DNA of 64,000 nucleotides from Pectobacterium fontis (GTDB taxonomy: Bacteria > Pseudomonadota > Gammaproteobacteria > Enterobacterales > Enterobacteriaceae), in NCBI RefSeq assembly GCF_000803215.1, contig NZ_JSXC01000030.1, positions 62,001 to 126,000 of the forward strand, given 5' to 3'. Each line of letters starts with the position of its first letter. Positions within the stretch are counted from its first letter, which is position 1. The notes below the pieces were generated by a model that was not told the origin of the DNA, searched no databases, and worked only from the letters and a program-made list of their open reading frames with translations. The translations under genes were made by a program, and so were the position numbers. Shown piece by piece: positions 49,125 through 60,048 of the stretch.

Positions 49125-50642
49125 TTAGCCTTCGTTGTGCAATTCCAGATCTTCGACTTCATTCTGGCTACGCAACGCTTTGGCATCATCGTTACGCAGT
49201 ATTTCCAGATAATCCAGATAGCCCTGATCGACATCCTTCGTTACGTAAACCCCGTTGAACACCGAGCATTCAAACTGAGTAATATCTGGGTTATCTTCAC
49301 GCGCCGCTTCAATCAGATCGTCGAGATCCTGGAAAATAAGCGCATCAGCACCAATCATCTTACAGATCTCATCCACTTCACGACCGTGGGCAATCAGCTC
49401 ATTAACGCTTGGCATGTCGATGCCATACACGTTAGGGAAGCGAATTTCCGGTGCCGCAGAGGCCAGATAAACACGTTTAGCTCCTGCTTCACGCGCCATC
49501 TCCACAATCTGCTCGGACGTTGTACCACGCACGATGGAGTCATCCACCAGCAGTACATTTTTGTCACGGAATTCGGCACGGTTGGCGTTCAGCTTACGAC
49601 GCACCGATTTCTTACGCGCCTGCTGCCCTGGCATAATAAAGGTACGGCCAACATAGCGGTTTTTCACAAACCCCTGACGATACGGCTTGTTGATAATGCG
49701 CGCGATTTCCAGCGCGATATCACAAGAGGTTTCAGGAATAGGGATCACAACATCAATATCGAGATCTTCCCACTGGCGCGCAATCTTTTCACCCAGCTTC
49801 TGGCCCATGCGAACACGCGCGCTGTAGACCGAAATTTTATCGATGAAAGAGTCAGGGCGAGCGAAGTAGACATACTCGAACAGACAGGGATTGCTCTTTG
49901 GATTCTCTGCACACTGACGGGTAAACAACTGCCCTTTTTCCGTAATGTAGATCGCTTCTCCCGGCGCCACATCGCGTAAAAATTCGAAGCCCAGCGTATC
50001 CAGTGCGACGCTTTCTGACGCCACCATATATTCGCTGCGGCCATCTTCCAGATCGCGCTTACCGATAACCAGAGGACGAATGCCGTTAGGATCGCGGAAC
50101 GCCACCATGCCATGCCCGATAATCATGCCAACACAGGCATAGGCACCGCGAATTTGCTGGTGCGTCGCAGCAACGGCCGCAAAAATATTATCGGCTTCCA
50201 GCGGATAATGTTGGAAACGATCCAGCTCTCTGGCAAAGATATTCAGCAGAATTTCAGAATCAGACGTGGTGTTAACGTGACGACGTTCCTGCTCAAACAG
50301 CTTTTTACGCAGTTCGTGGGCGTTAGTCAGGTTACCGTTGTGAGCCAACGTGATACCGAACGGAGAGTTGACATAGAAAGGTTGTGCTTCCGAGGCGCTG
50401 GAACTGCCTGCGGTTGGATAGCGCACATGACCAAGCCCCATGTTGCCCTGTAAGCGTTGCATGTGCCGCGCTTCAAACACATCTTTCACCAGGCCATTGG
50501 CCTTACGCAGGCGAAAACAATTAAAGGCATCGATGGTTACAATACCCGCTGCATCCTGCCCACGGTGTTGCAACACCGTTAACGCGTCATAAATCGACTG
50601 GTTGACCGGTGTAAAACCGGCGATACCGACAATACCGCACAT
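49125..50642 (-). CDS. purF: Amidophosphoribosyltransferase
   Basis: This 505-residue enzyme matches E. coli PurF in length. The catalytic cysteine is residue 2 ([10 protein letters not shown]), exposed after removal of methionine. The glutaminase domain (about 1-235) contains [12 protein letters not shown], and the phosphoribosyl domain has the PRPP loop [18 protein letters not shown]. It makes phosphoribosylamine from PRPP and glutamine, the first step of purine synthesis. It follows cvpA by 21 bases and is controlled by the PurR operator in front of cvpA. Confidence 0.97.
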   Translation of the reverse strand: MCGIVGIAGFTPVNQSIYDALTVLQHRGQDAAGIVTIDAFNCFRLRKANGLVKDVFEARHMQRLQGNMGLGHVRYPTAGSSSASEAQPFYVNSPFGITLAHNGNLTNAHELRKKLFEQERRHVNTTSDSEILLNIFARELDRFQHYPLEADNIFAAVAATHQQIRGAYACVGMIIGHGMVAFRDPNGIRPLVIGKRDLEDGRSEYMVASESVALDTLGFEFLRDVAPGEAIYITEKGQLFTRQCAENPKSNPCLFEYVYFARPDSFIDKISVYSARVRMGQKLGEKIARQWEDLDIDVVIPIPETSCDIALEIARIINKPYRQGFVKNRYVGRTFIMPGQQARKKSVRRKLNANRAEFRDKNVLLVDDSIVRGTTSEQIVEMAREAGAKRVYLASAAPEIRFPNVYGIDMPSVNELIAHGREVDEICKMIGADALIFQDLDDLIEAAREDNPDITQFECSVFNGVYVTKDVDQGYLDYLEILRNDDAKALRSQNEVEDLELHNEG

Positions 50643-50663
50643 GGTGTCTTTTCCTCATCAGCG

Positions 50664-51164
50664 CTACCGCAGCGATAAATGCTGCGGCAAGAAACTTGAC
50701 GTGCTTTGCAGGTAGTCAAAAAACCACCTGATAATATAACTGAACTGCGGGATTAACTGGGACTGCTTCCAGTCATCACTTTGTGAAAAACCGGTGAACG
50801 TATCCAGAAAGAATAGCAGTGCGGAAACGATCAGCACCCCGCGTAGCGCACCAAAACAGATGCCCAGTACGCGATCGGTGCCAGATAGCCCGGTACGTTC
50901 AACCAGCGAACTAATCACATAGTTAACGATAGCGCCCACAATCAATGTTGCAATGAACAGAATGGCAATCGCAATGCCGTTACGTACCAGCTCATCATCA
51001 AAACGGGTGAAGTAGACCGCAAGGTAAGCGTAGTAATGGCTGGCAACAAAAAAAGCACATCCCCAGGTTACTAACGACAACGCTTCACGAACAAACCCCC
51101 GGATCAGGCTAACCAAAGCCGAAAATCCAATGATGCCAATAATGACGTAATCAACCCAAACCAT
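50664..51164 (-). CDS. cvpA: Colicin V production protein CvpA
   Basis: This 166-residue inner membrane protein (E. coli 162) has four hydrophobic helices. Conserved elements include [20 protein letters not shown] at the start and [20 protein letters not shown], ending in the amphipathic [18 protein letters not shown]. Its molecular role is unclear; in E. coli it is needed for colicin V production and for envelope and bile resistance. It is the first gene of the purF operon. Confidence 0.94.
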   Translation of the reverse strand: MVWVDYVIIGIIGFSALVSLIRGFVREALSLVTWGCAFFVASHYYAYLAVYFTRFDDELVRNGIAIAILFIATLIVGAIVNYVISSLVERTGLSGTDRVLGICFGALRGVLIVSALLFFLDTFTGFSQSDDWKQSQLIPQFSYIIRWFFDYLQSTSSFLPQHLSLR

Positions 51165-51238
51165 GAACGATCCTAATAATGAACGATGCTACCGATTAGC
51201 CGCTACGTCATCCTGTTCGCGGCGCATTCTAACAGAAA

Positions 51239-51254
51239 AAGAAAACGTTTGCGT
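51239..51254. promoter_or_regulatory. PurR operator of cvpA-purF
   Basis: On the minus strand ACGCAAACGTTTTCTT matches the PurR consensus (ACGCAAACGTTTTCNT) at every fixed position. A -10-like TAGAAT lies at 51226-51231, so the operator covers the -35 region, as in the purF operon of E. coli. The cvpA start is 75 bases downstream. Confidence 0.85.
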
Positions 51255-51458
51255 AGCGTATTTCCGTCGATTTCATCAATAGATAATCAGGCGAAAAAAC
51301 TGACAATCGCTCATGCCTGATTCTATTAACTATCAACATCTCAACGCGAATACGGGGAGAAACATCACACTGGTGAGCATCATCCCCGCAACCGACTTCT
51401 GTTTATTTACGTGACTGACAGCAGACAGCCCGCCACATTATTCTCATACCCTGCAACC

Positions 51459-52214
51459 TTAACGAACGGAATACGCACGCACCTGTCCACTTAATCCGCT
51501 AAGCTGTTTCAGTTCACCCAGTGAAGACTCCAGCTTTTGCTTCGATGCATCCGGCCCCACGTAAATACGGGTGATTTGCCCTGAAACTGGCGTTGACGGC
51601 ACGGTATACGCGCGATAGCCAGAGAGACGCAATTTGGCGACAATCTCATTCACCTTATCCGCGTTTTTCAGCGCACCGAGCTGCACAATGTAGGCTTGTC
51701 CGACAGGCGCTTGCGGCGTCGACGGTGTCTCAGGTTTCACTTCCGGCTTGGTTTCCGGTTTAGGCTCTGGCTTCGGTTTCACTTCTGGCTTCACCTCAGG
51801 TTTTGTCTGAGGCTTCTGCGTCGCTGGCGTTGTCGTCTGAATCGGCGGCCGCTCAACGACCACTGGCGGTGCCGTCATGGCTGGCGCAGTCGTGGCAGGG
51901 TGGGAAGAGGGTGGTGTCTGCGTAGGGGATTCGGGCACAGTCGTTGCAGAGGATGTCTTTTCAGGCACCTCAACTTCTGCGCTATCCTGCATCGCCGCCT
52001 CCGCGCCTTCCGGTGGCTGGTTTGGCTGTGACGGATTTAGCGCAGGTAGCGATTCCATCTCATTGCTGTCTCCCGGTTTTGGGATCAGCGGGATCGACGC
52101 AAATTCGTCTTCGTAGTGCTTCTTTTTACCGTCCAGCAGGCCGGGTAAGACGATCACACCCAGCGCGACCAGAATAACCGTACCGACCAGACGATTTTGA
52201 AATTTACTCGCCAT
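51459..52214 (-). CDS. dedD: Divisome SPOR-domain protein DedD
   Basis: The ATG at 52214 (MASKFQNRLVGTVILVALGV) gives 251 residues and overlaps the folC end by 11 bases; the same start is used in E. coli. One N-terminal membrane helix is followed by a long periplasmic linker rich in proline, threonine, lysine and glutamate (repeats of KPEVKP and KPEPKP around residues 140-165), and a C-terminal SPOR domain (AYIVQLGALKNADKVNEIVA, RIYVGPDASKQKLE) that binds denuded septal peptidoglycan. E. coli DedD (220 residues) is shorter, mainly in the linker. It works in cell constriction. Confidence 0.93.
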   Translation of the reverse strand: MASKFQNRLVGTVILVALGVIVLPGLLDGKKKHYEDEFASIPLIPKPGDSNEMESLPALNPSQPNQPPEGAEAAMQDSAEVEVPEKTSSATTVPESPTQTPPSSHPATTAPAMTAPPVVVERPPIQTTTPATQKPQTKPEVKPEVKPKPEPKPETKPEVKPETPSTPQAPVGQAYIVQLGALKNADKVNEIVAKLRLSGYRAYTVPSTPVSGQITRIYVGPDASKQKLESSLGELKQLSGLSGQVRAYSVR

Positions 52215-53472
52215 TCGCCTTCTCCTCATCCCGCGCTTCCATGACATGCGCTACCGTATGAAAAGATCCACACACAATGACGATATCCTGATCCGCCGCC
52301 TCGGACATCGCCTGCCGCCAGGCCGCCACGACATCGGGGAACGATTGGCTGCGCGTCAGGTGCTCAGCAATCTGCTGCGCCGTTGCGCCACGCGGCCCTT
52401 CCAGCGGCGCGCAATACCACTCATCCACCAACGGCATTAAGTGCGCCAGCGTCCCGGCGATATCTTTATCTGACAGCATACCGATGACAGCCCGCACTTT
52501 TCCGGTTTTTGGCAGTTCGGATAAGCGATTTGCCAGATAGGCCGCCGCATGAGGGTTGTGTGCTACATCAAGAATCAATCGCGGCGATGCCTGCACGGTC
52601 TGAAAACGACCGGGTAACGCGGCGTGCTGTAAGCCCTGTCGAATCGCCTCTTCGCTCACATTGAGTGAAGAATAGTGCAGTGCCGCCAATGCCGTCGCGG
52701 CATTAGCCAACGGGACATTGGGTAATGGCAGACGCGATAACTCGCGTTGCTTATCCTGCCAACTCCACGTCTCACGCTGCACCGAGTATTCCCAGTCGCG
52801 CCCACGGCGGCGCAAATGCGCTCCTTTCTCCGCGGCAACATCGGCAATCGTTCCCGGCATCTCTGGCTCACCGACGACGGCAGGTTTACCCTGGCGAAAT
52901 ATTCCGGCTTTCTCGCGACCAATGCTTTCCCGATCGTTCCCGAGCCAGTCGGTATGGTCGATAGCAATACTGGTTACCACGGACACATTCGCATCCACAA
53001 TATTCGTGGCATCCAGACGCCCACCTAATCCGACTTCCAGAATGACCACATCCAGATTCGCCTGCTTGAAGAGTTGCAGAGCCGACAATGTACCGAATTC
53101 AAAGTAGGTGAGCGATATCGCTCCCCTGCCTGCTTCAATATCCGCAAACGCCTGCGTGTGCTGCGCCTCAGACAGTTCCTTACCCTGAATACGCACCCGT
53201 TCGGTATAGCGAACAAGATGAGGCGAGCTGTACACGCCAACCCGCAGCCCAGCGGCCAGCAGAATGGATTCCAGCGTACAGCAGGTGGTTCCTTTGCCAT
53301 TGGTGCCCGCGACGGTGAAAACCGTTGCAGCAGGCTGTAGCAGTTGGAGATGTTCAGCAACCTGCTTAACGCGTTCCAGACCTAAATCAATGGCCTGAGC
53401 GTGCAGGTGCTCAAGATAATGAAGCCACGTAACCAAAGGTGACGTGGCTTGAGGTATTTGAAGAGTATCCAT
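52204..53472 (-). CDS. folC: Bifunctional folylpolyglutamate synthase/dihydrofolate synthase
   Basis: This 422-residue enzyme matches the E. coli length. The P-loop TVAGTNGKGTTCCTLE, the second Mur-ligase motif TYFEFGTLSALQLFK, VILEVGLGGRLDATN, and the C-terminal ligase motif LILDVAHNPHAAAYLA are present. It adds glutamate to dihydropteroate and to folates. It ends inside dedD and lies 105 bases after accD. Confidence 0.96.
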   Translation of the reverse strand: MDTLQIPQATSPLVTWLHYLEHLHAQAIDLGLERVKQVAEHLQLLQPAATVFTVAGTNGKGTTCCTLESILLAAGLRVGVYSSPHLVRYTERVRIQGKELSEAQHTQAFADIEAGRGAISLTYFEFGTLSALQLFKQANLDVVILEVGLGGRLDATNIVDANVSVVTSIAIDHTDWLGNDRESIGREKAGIFRQGKPAVVGEPEMPGTIADVAAEKGAHLRRRGRDWEYSVQRETWSWQDKQRELSRLPLPNVPLANAATALAALHYSSLNVSEEAIRQGLQHAALPGRFQTVQASPRLILDVAHNPHAAAYLANRLSELPKTGKVRAVIGMLSDKDIAGTLAHLMPLVDEWYCAPLEGPRGATAQQIAEHLTRSQSFPDVVAAWRQAMSEAADQDIVIVCGSFHTVAHVMEARDEEKANGE

Positions 53473-53503
53473 GAGTCCCGTTCACTGGCTTACGGTTCAT
53501 TGC

Positions 53504-53567
53504 GGGCTGAGCGTGCGTGTGTTTACCCGGTCGGAAACGACGTAGTCGAGTAGCACACGCCCAGCCC
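53504..53567. repeat. Inverted repeat in the accD-folC gap
   Basis: GGGCTGAGCGTG and CACGCCCAGCCC are complementary at 11 of 12 positions around a 40-base loop, filling most of the gap between accD and folC. It would form a long hairpin in the message. No uridine run follows. Confidence 0.55.
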
Positions 53568-53577
53568 ATCATGTCAA

Positions 53578-54495
53578 TTATGCGTCATCCTGTGAGGCTT
53601 CAGACGGCGCATCGCTGCGGATTTCCACATCATCGTCGCCCGGTTCTGGATGGTTAGTCAGTTTGGCAAGGATAGTGGCCAGCTTGTAGCGCATTTCCGG
53701 GCGACGAACGATCATATCGATCGCCCCTTTCTCAATCAGGAATTCACTGCGCTGGAAGCCCGGCGGCAGTTTTTCACGCACGGTTTGTTCGATAACGCGT
53801 GGGCCGGCAAAACCGATCAGCGCTTTCGGCTCGGCAATATTCAAGTCACCCAGCATCGCCAGACTCGCGGAAACGCCGCCCATAGTGGGGTCAGTCAGCA
53901 CAGAGATGTAAGGCAAACCACGCTCGCGCATTTTTGCCAATGCCGCACTGGTTTTCGCCATTTGCATCAGCGACATCAGCGCTTCCTGCATACGCGCACC
54001 GCCACTGGCGGAGAAGCACACCAGCGGGCAACCGTCTTCCAATGCCTGCTCAACGGCACGCACAAAACGCGCCCCCACGACAGACGCCATTGAGCCGCCC
54101 ATAAAAGCGAACTCAAACGATGCGGCCACAACCGGCATGCCGTACAACGTGCCTTTCATGACGATCAGCGCGTCTTTCTCATCGGACTGTTTCTGCGCAG
54201 AAACCAGACGATCTTTATATTTTTTGGAATCCCGGAATTTCAGGACATCCTTCGGTTCCAGTTCGCTTCCCAGTTCGACAGTGTTTTCTTTATCCAGAAA
54301 AGCCTGTAGGCGGGCGCGCGCGGAAAGACGCATATGGTGATCGCACTTCGGGCAGACCTCCAGATTGCGCTCTAATTCAGCACGATAAAGAACCTGACCG
54401 CAGCTATCACATTTTGTCCAGACCCCCTCAGGGATGTTCGCTTTACGGGTCGGCGTGATATTGCTTTTGTTAAGAATTCGTTCAATCCAGCTCAT
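53578..54495 (-). CDS. accD: Acetyl-CoA carboxylase carboxyltransferase subunit beta
   Basis: This 305-residue protein (E. coli 304) begins with a four-cysteine zinc finger (C29, C32, C48 and C51 in CDSCGQ and CPKCDHH), which in E. coli binds DNA and its own mRNA. The crotonase-like carboxyltransferase core has [39 protein letters not shown] and [16 protein letters not shown]. With AccA it transfers carboxyl from biotin to acetyl-CoA, the committed step of fatty acid synthesis. Confidence 0.97.
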   Translation of the reverse strand: MSWIERILNKSNITPTRKANIPEGVWTKCDSCGQVLYRAELERNLEVCPKCDHHMRLSARARLQAFLDKENTVELGSELEPKDVLKFRDSKKYKDRLVSAQKQSDEKDALIVMKGTLYGMPVVAASFEFAFMGGSMASVVGARFVRAVEQALEDGCPLVCFSASGGARMQEALMSLMQMAKTSAALAKMRERGLPYISVLTDPTMGGVSASLAMLGDLNIAEPKALIGFAGPRVIEQTVREKLPPGFQRSEFLIEKGAIDMIVRRPEMRYKLATILAKLTNHPEPGDDDVEIRSDAPSEASQDDA

Positions 54496-54719
54496 TGATA
54501 ACCTTTCTGCTTGAACCTGGCAAATGCCAGTCCGCTGTTCATGTTATTCCTTGACAACATTGCCAATGAAAAAATGCCTGAGACGCACGACAATCGCGGT
54601 ACTAAGGCATCGGCACCAAGGATGTTCCCAAGAACAGACCATAAATGCTGCCCATTAAACCATAACGCTCCGGGACTGTGGATAAAAAACTGGTCAAACC
54701 GGATGTTAAAATACTTCAC

Positions 54720-55382
54720 TTATTTCACATTGCCGCGCATGGCCGTTCTACGATGGCGGGCAATCTCAATAATGCCAGGCAGAATAGAGAGGAAAATAAT
54801 CGCGACAATCAGCAATTTCAGATTTTCCTGCACTACAGGCAAATCGCCGAACAGGTAGCCCGCATAGGTGAACGACAGCACCCACAGCAGCGCACCAATA
54901 ACATTATAGGCGGCAAAATGCCGATAGCTCATGTGCCCCATTCCGGCGACAAACGGCGCAAATGTTCTCACAATCGGGACAAAGCGCGCCAGAATTATCG
55001 TCTTGCCGCCGTGACGTGCGTAAAACGCATGCGTTTTATCCAGATAGCTACGGCGGAAAATTTTTGAGTTCGGGTTGCTAAACAGTTTCTCACCGAATAG
55101 GCGTCCTATCGTGTAGTTCACGGCATCGCCCGTAACCGCGGCAACAATCATCAGGAACACCATCGTATGCACATTCAGATCGTTCGACGGCAGCGCCGCC
55201 AGCGCACCTGCGACAAACAACAGCGAATCCCCCGGCAAAAACGGCGTCACCACCAGCCCCGTCTCACAGAACAAGATCAGAAACAAAATGGCATAAACCC
55301 AGACACCATATTGCGCCACCAGTTCCGCCAGATGGACGTCAATGTGCAGAATAAAATCAATAATAAACTGTATAAACTCCAT
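54720..55382 (-). CDS. dedA: DedA family membrane protein
   Basis: The ATG at 55382 ([20 protein letters not shown]) gives 220 residues (E. coli 219). The open frame reaches back to 55571, but the extra 63 residues are in truA DNA and unlike the family. Conserved features are [36 protein letters not shown], and [20 protein letters not shown] with the essential arginines. DedA proteins move phospholipids or undecaprenyl phosphate across the inner membrane or support membrane energetics. truA lies 22 bases upstream. A 224-base gap without a clear element separates it from accD. Confidence 0.95.
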   Translation of the reverse strand: MEFIQFIIDFILHIDVHLAELVAQYGVWVYAILFLILFCETGLVVTPFLPGDSLLFVAGALAALPSNDLNVHTMVFLMIVAAVTGDAVNYTIGRLFGEKLFSNPNSKIFRRSYLDKTHAFYARHGGKTIILARFVPIVRTFAPFVAGMGHMSYRHFAAYNVIGALLWVLSFTYAGYLFGDLPVVQENLKLLIVAIIFLSILPGIIEIARHRRTAMRGNVK

Positions 55383-55404
55383 CACAGCGTCTTCTCCCAA
55401 AACG

Positions 55405-56256
55405 TTAATCGGCCAAAAAGAGTGGCCCCATCGTAGGCTGCGGCAAAGCAAAACGGGCGGGGTAATCCACTGCAACCAAATACAGGCCTTCAGCTCTGGC
55501 CGTCGCGGCCGCCAGCGTACGATCTTTGGCCGCCAGTAATTCCGCAATCCACGATTCGGGTCGGTTGCCACAACCGACTTCCATCAGGCTGCCCACAATG
55601 TTACGTACCATGTGGTGAACGAACGCATTGGCCTTAATATCTACCACGATATAGTCACCGTGGCGTGTAACCTTTAAATGATTTACATAGCGCCACGGCG
55701 TGCGCGACTGGCACTGCACAGCCCGAAAAGAGGTGAAATCATTTTCCCCTAACAGACACTGCCCGGCCCGCTCCATGCGTTCCGTATCCAACGGGTGATA
55801 AAAATGCGTCATACCGTGTGAAAGCACGGCGGGGCGATAGCGATGATTATAAATGACATAACGGTAGCGGCGCGCCGTCGCGCTGAAACGCGCATGAAAA
55901 TCCTCATCCACGGTTTTCACCCAGCGCACCGCGATGTCCGGCGGTAAATTCGCATTCACCCCCATCGTCCAGGCAGCGTCTTTTCGGATCGCCTGCGTGG
56001 TGAAATGCACTACTTGCCCCGTTCCGTGAACCCCGGCATCGGTTCGTCCGGCGCAAAACACCTCTATCGGTTCATCCGCGACTTTGCTCAGTGCCTTTTC
56101 AAGGCAGGCCTGAACACTGGCAACATCAGACTGACGCTGCCAGCCATAATACTGGCTACCGTCATACTCAATGCCCAGCGCGACTTTCAGCGAGGCGCGT
56201 TCGTTTTCCGCAACGGCAACAGCCTGAATTACCGCCGCCTGAGTGGTTTCCGACAT
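55405..56256 (-). CDS. truA: tRNA pseudouridine(38-40) synthase TruA
   Basis: The ATG at 56256 overlaps the usg stop as TAATG and gives 283 residues, about 13 more than E. coli TruA (270) at the N-terminus ([20 protein letters not shown]). The catalytic aspartate is D73 in [18 protein letters not shown], and the conserved [16 protein letters not shown] and [16 protein letters not shown] follow. It converts uridines 38 to 40 of the anticodon arm. The overlap suggests translational coupling with usg. Confidence 0.95.
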   Translation of the reverse strand: MSETTQAAVIQAVAVAENERASLKVALGIEYDGSQYYGWQRQSDVASVQACLEKALSKVADEPIEVFCAGRTDAGVHGTGQVVHFTTQAIRKDAAWTMGVNANLPPDIAVRWVKTVDEDFHARFSATARRYRYVIYNHRYRPAVLSHGMTHFYHPLDTERMERAGQCLLGENDFTSFRAVQCQSRTPWRYVNHLKVTRHGDYIVVDIKANAFVHHMVRNIVGSLMEVGCGNRPESWIAELLAAKDRTLAAATARAEGLYLVAVDYPARFALPQPTMGPLFLAD

Positions 56257-57266
56257 TACCCGAGATACTCCTGCACCAGACATTCTGCCGTTGCCACTGC
56301 CATCAACGCGCCGCCAAAACGGGCGTTATCCGCAACCGACCAGAATTGCAGCAGTTCAGGAATACCGTAATCATTACGTAGGCAGCCAACGCTCAGTTGC
56401 CCATTGCCGGATGCATCACCAACCTGCGTTGGGTAATCCTGCTCGTCGCTCACCTGAATGTTTCCGGCATTGAGCAGTTCGTCACGGGCTTCTTCCGCAG
56501 ACAGCAGGCGCAGCGCTTCAAGATGAACAACCTGCGCGTGACCGTAGAACACCGGCGACTGGATGCAGGTCACGGAAATCGGTAATCCTTCGTCCTGTAA
56601 GACTTTACGCACCTGATCCACCAAACGACGTTCTTCGCGCACGCTACCCACCTCATCCGGCAGTAAAGGCAACAAATTGAACGCCAGTTGTTTCGGGAAC
56701 ATGCCTTCTTCGGGCGGAATACCGTTCAGCAAACGGGCGCTTTGCCCAGCCAAATCGTCTATCGCTGCTTTACCGTGCGCGGAAACTGACAACATATTGA
56801 CGACATGCAGGCGCGAAAGTCCGGCGGCATCAGTTAGCGGTTTAATTGCCGTCAGCAGTTGGCTGGTCAGGCTATCCGCCACCGCGACGATATTGCGGTT
56901 ACGATAATCCGCCAACGTATGCGTATTCACGCCTGGCACCACCAGCGGGACATCCGGCTCCAGTGCGAACAGGCCGCTACTGTCGATGACCAGACAGCCC
57001 GCCTCCCCCGCCTCTTCCGCATAGCGGGCGCTGACATCTTGTCCGGCGACAAAAAACGCCAATTGCGCCTGTGACCAGTCAAAATCAGCCACATCGGTGA
57101 CCAGACAGGATTTGCCGTTAAACCGTATCGTTTCACCCGCGCTACGTTCGCTGGCCAGCGGATACAGTTCCCCCACCGGGAATTCACGTTCCTGCAATAA
57201 TTCCAGTAACGCCGTGCCTACTGCGCCCGTTGCGCCTAGCAGAGCAATATTCCAGCCGTCAGACAT
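56256..57266 (-). CDS. usg: Usg protein, aspartate-semialdehyde dehydrogenase paralogue
   Basis: The ATG at 57266 follows GGGAGAG and gives 336 residues (E. coli 337). The N-terminal Rossmann motif [16 protein letters not shown] and the C-terminal segment [20 protein letters not shown] match Asd-type enzymes. At the position of the catalytic cysteine in true Asd (NC-x-T) the sequence reads [12 protein letters not shown], so the nucleophile is missing and dehydrogenase activity is not expected; this is also the case in E. coli Usg. The function is unknown. It is coupled to truA and lies 159 bases after pdxB. Confidence 0.93.
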   Translation of the reverse strand: MSDGWNIALLGATGAVGTALLELLQEREFPVGELYPLASERSAGETIRFNGKSCLVTDVADFDWSQAQLAFFVAGQDVSARYAEEAGEAGCLVIDSSGLFALEPDVPLVVPGVNTHTLADYRNRNIVAVADSLTSQLLTAIKPLTDAAGLSRLHVVNMLSVSAHGKAAIDDLAGQSARLLNGIPPEEGMFPKQLAFNLLPLLPDEVGSVREERRLVDQVRKVLQDEGLPISVTCIQSPVFYGHAQVVHLEALRLLSAEEARDELLNAGNIQVSDEQDYPTQVGDASGNGQLSVGCLRNDYGIPELLQFWSVADNARFGGALMAVATAECLVQEYLG

Positions 57267-57425
57267 TTGGTTCTCTCCCAAATTTTGAATGAAACACAAA
57301 TCATGAAGTAAACTGACAGACGATAGCGATACCGTCTGTCAGTTCATGAATAAATAACTGTCCATTAATGAATAAAGAGTAGGCTTGTGCAACGCCTCGC
57401 CAGCGGAAGCCTCAAGAGCACGCCG

Positions 57426-58562
57426 TTAACGTGCGCCCCGCACTGACGCCGTGAATCCCAGCGCGTTCAGGCAATCTGCGCTACTGGCATCGGCACAGAT
57501 AACATGGAGTGACGACCATTCGCGTCGTTCCTGATAATGTTTACGCAGACGATCAAATTCGCCGTCCTGATGCGCAACATGGCGTAACAGCGCATCATCC
57601 CGACGCACATCATACACCAGATGCACCAGACGTTTTAGCAACGCCTCATCCAGCGATGCAGTCAATGTTACTTCGGCATACTCAGGTTCAGGTAACAGCG
57701 ACGCCAGCGCTACCTGCTGCGGCGTTCCGACAAATTCGCTCCAGGCTTCAAAAACCTGCGTAGTCCCGCGCGCTTTCCCTTCCAACGTATAGCCCGCAAT
57801 GTGCGCGGTACCGATATCCACTCGCGCTAACAGTTCGATTGATAACTCAGGTTCTGGCTCCCATACGTCAAGAATGACGCTGAGCTTTTTCCCCTGTTGC
57901 AGTGCTGTAAGCAGTGCCGCGTTGTCCACCACCGAGCCACGACAGGCATTGATCAGAATACGTCCGTCAGCCAACGCGCTCAGCACATTGGCATCAACCA
58001 AATGGTGCGTCCGGTACGGCCCGTCCATGAACAATGGCGTATGCAGTGTCAGAATATCGGCATCACGCACCAGCGTCTCTAGCGGCAGAAAATCCCCCGC
58101 ATCACCGCGATCGGCACGCGGTGGATCGCACAACAGCGTTTTAACACCCCAGGCCTTAAGGCGTGCATCCAGACGCCGGCCAACATTCCCCACGCCGACA
58201 ATCCCTACGGTTTTATCACGCAATTGAAAGCCATCACGCTCGGCCAGCATCAGCAAAGAAGAAAACACGTACTCCACCACGGCGATGGCATTGCAACCGG
58301 GAGCCGCAGAAAACGCGATACCGTTGGCATTAAGCCAGGCATCATCAACATGGTCGGTGCCTGCCGTTGCGCTGCCGACAAATTTTACCGTCGAGCCAGA
58401 CAGCAGATCCGCATTCACCTTCGTGACCGATCGCACCATCAGCGCATCCGCCCTTGCCAATAGATCGCGCGGTAAAGGGCGACCCGGTACGGCCTGAACC
58501 TCACCCAAACGGCTGAAAAGCTCGCGAGCATACGGCATATTCTCATCAACCAGAATCTTCAT
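57426..58562 (-). CDS. pdxB: Erythronate-4-phosphate dehydrogenase
   Basis: The ATG at 58562 ([20 protein letters not shown]) follows GGAG by 6 bases and gives 378 residues, the E. coli length. D-2-hydroxyacid dehydrogenase motifs are present: [17 protein letters not shown] for NAD, the arginine in [11 protein letters not shown], the glutamate in [10 protein letters not shown] and the histidine in [14 protein letters not shown]. It oxidises 4-phosphoerythronate in pyridoxal 5'-phosphate synthesis. It is transcribed leftward toward usg. Confidence 0.96.
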   Translation of the reverse strand: MKILVDENMPYARELFSRLGEVQAVPGRPLPRDLLARADALMVRSVTKVNADLLSGSTVKFVGSATAGTDHVDDAWLNANGIAFSAAPGCNAIAVVEYVFSSLLMLAERDGFQLRDKTVGIVGVGNVGRRLDARLKAWGVKTLLCDPPRADRGDAGDFLPLETLVRDADILTLHTPLFMDGPYRTHHLVDANVLSALADGRILINACRGSVVDNAALLTALQQGKKLSVILDVWEPEPELSIELLARVDIGTAHIAGYTLEGKARGTTQVFEAWSEFVGTPQQVALASLLPEPEYAEVTLTASLDEALLKRLVHLVYDVRRDDALLRHVAHQDGEFDRLRKHYQERREWSSLHVICADASSADCLNALGFTASVRGAR

Positions 58563-58722
58563 TATTTTCTCCGACATCGGTAGCCAGCCCAAAAAAGCGG
58601 GGAGACATTTTGCCACCGAATGACGAAGAAGCCCAAGGGGTTATTCTGATGCGATGGCTACCTAATCTAATCGGAGATTGCTATGATTCATCTCAATCAT
58701 GACGGCTGTGAGGATAACCGAT

Positions 58723-59958
58723 ATGCAACCAGTAAGCGGCCCAGTAGCCCCACTGCCCGGCGAACGCGCGGTTACGTCGACAACCACGTCGTTAACATCA
58801 GCGTCTAACGCAGCAGGTTCGGCCAACAGCGACAGGCCACTGACGCTGGCGCAGCGCACCACGCTGGAGAATTTGGTTCTTAAAATTGCCTCGCTGACAA
58901 CATCAAAGACAGCGGAGATCTGGACGACAGTAAAACAGGGATTGGGGCTGGCAGAAAATAACGAGCTGCTGTCCCGCCATTACCAGCCTGCCGAGCAACT
59001 CCTCCAGACACGTCTAACGCAGGCGCAAGATAGCGGTGGACGTCAGCAATTGCTGCAACGTCTAACGGATATGCTGTCTCAGGGAAACAATCGCCAGGCA
59101 GTCAGCCATTTCATCCAGCAACAGTTCGGCAGCACCACGCTCAGCGCGCTGAACAAAACGCAGTTACAGCAGGTAGTTACGCTGCTGCAAAACGGGCATA
59201 TTCCGCAGTCAACGGCATCAGCGACACCACCACAAGCGGCTCAAGCGGCCCACTCGCCTGAACGCCCACTCTCTCCGGCGGAACAACGCGGCTTAAATCA
59301 GCTAGTGACTCGCTTAGCAACCATGAGCGGAGAACAGCCTGCGCGAGTGTTAAGCAATCTGATGATGATGCAGAATCTTAACGCAGGCGACGCGATCCCC
59401 GCCAAGCATCTGCCACTGCTCACGCAGTTTCTGCAAGCGCAGGTTGAGCTACAGCAGGCACAGACGCTGCTGCGAGCCACTTCATCCGCGCCACAGGGAG
59501 CACAGACCAGTGCCGGAACAACAGGCGCAGCATCAGCCCCGTTGACGGGCAACACCATTAATCAGGCTAACGCGAATCTGTCATCACAACAGCCGCTACC
59601 GGCACAAAACACGCTGCTTTCCCCGAACCTCGCCCCGTTGCAGGCGCTGTTACCACAGCCGATGACCATGCAGGAACAGAAATTATTGATGGATTACACG
59701 CAGAATCGCTTCAATATCGGGTTGCAAACCCCGCTAACGCCGATGCAAGTGAGCGATTTGCTGACGTTGCTGTTTACCCAGCGCATCCAGCGTGCGCAGG
59801 AAACAGACTGGACGACCACATCACAACTGCTGCACCCGTTGTTTAACCCGCTGATTGCCTCACTGCCACTCAGTTGGCAATCTTTGTTCCATAAGCCGAT
59901 GTTTTTGGTGATTGTCAGCACCTGCGTGGCGGCATTTCTGCTTTGGGTGCTGATCTAG
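58723..59958 (+). CDS. flk: Flagellar regulator Flk (RflH), extended
   Basis: The ATG at 58723 (MQPVSGPVAPLPGER) follows GAGG by 9 bases and gives 411 residues, about 80 more than E. coli Flk (331). Family features are LTLAQRTTLENLVLKIASLT, LSRHYQPAEQLL, QGNNRQAVSHFIQQQFG and a C-terminal tail anchor (FLVIVSTCVAAFLLWVLI). The extra length is mainly a low-complexity linker rich in Q, A, S and T around residues 250-310. In Salmonella Flk holds back premature secretion-specificity switching of the flagellar export apparatus from the cytoplasmic face of the inner membrane. It is divergent from pdxB. Confidence 0.88.
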   Translation: MQPVSGPVAPLPGERAVTSTTTSLTSASNAAGSANSDRPLTLAQRTTLENLVLKIASLTTSKTAEIWTTVKQGLGLAENNELLSRHYQPAEQLLQTRLTQAQDSGGRQQLLQRLTDMLSQGNNRQAVSHFIQQQFGSTTLSALNKTQLQQVVTLLQNGHIPQSTASATPPQAAQAAHSPERPLSPAEQRGLNQLVTRLATMSGEQPARVLSNLMMMQNLNAGDAIPAKHLPLLTQFLQAQVELQQAQTLLRATSSAPQGAQTSAGTTGAASAPLTGNTINQANANLSSQQPLPAQNTLLSPNLAPLQALLPQPMTMQEQKLLMDYTQNRFNIGLQTPLTPMQVSDLLTLLFTQRIQRAQETDWTTTSQLLHPLFNPLIASLPLSWQSLFHKPMFLVIVSTCVAAFLLWVLI

Positions 59959-59992
59959 CACCAACCTCACTGGGTTATGACTCACCACAGAC

Positions 59993-60024
59993 AAAAAACC
60001 CCGAGGCCTGCGCCTACGGGGTTT
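59993..60024 (-). terminator. Terminator of fabB
   Basis: On the minus strand AAACCCCG pairs with CGGGGTTT around a 13-base loop that can form further pairs (AGGC/GCCT), followed by a run of T. It is 25 bases after the fabB stop. Symmetry at the stem base may let it also serve flk. Confidence 0.85.
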
Positions 60025-60048
60025 GTATGGGTCAGAGAGATAACGCGA

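Noticed and set aside
49014-49979. 321-codon plus-strand frame opposite purF
   Set aside because: PurF is unmistakable on the other strand and the plus frame has no recognisable motifs.
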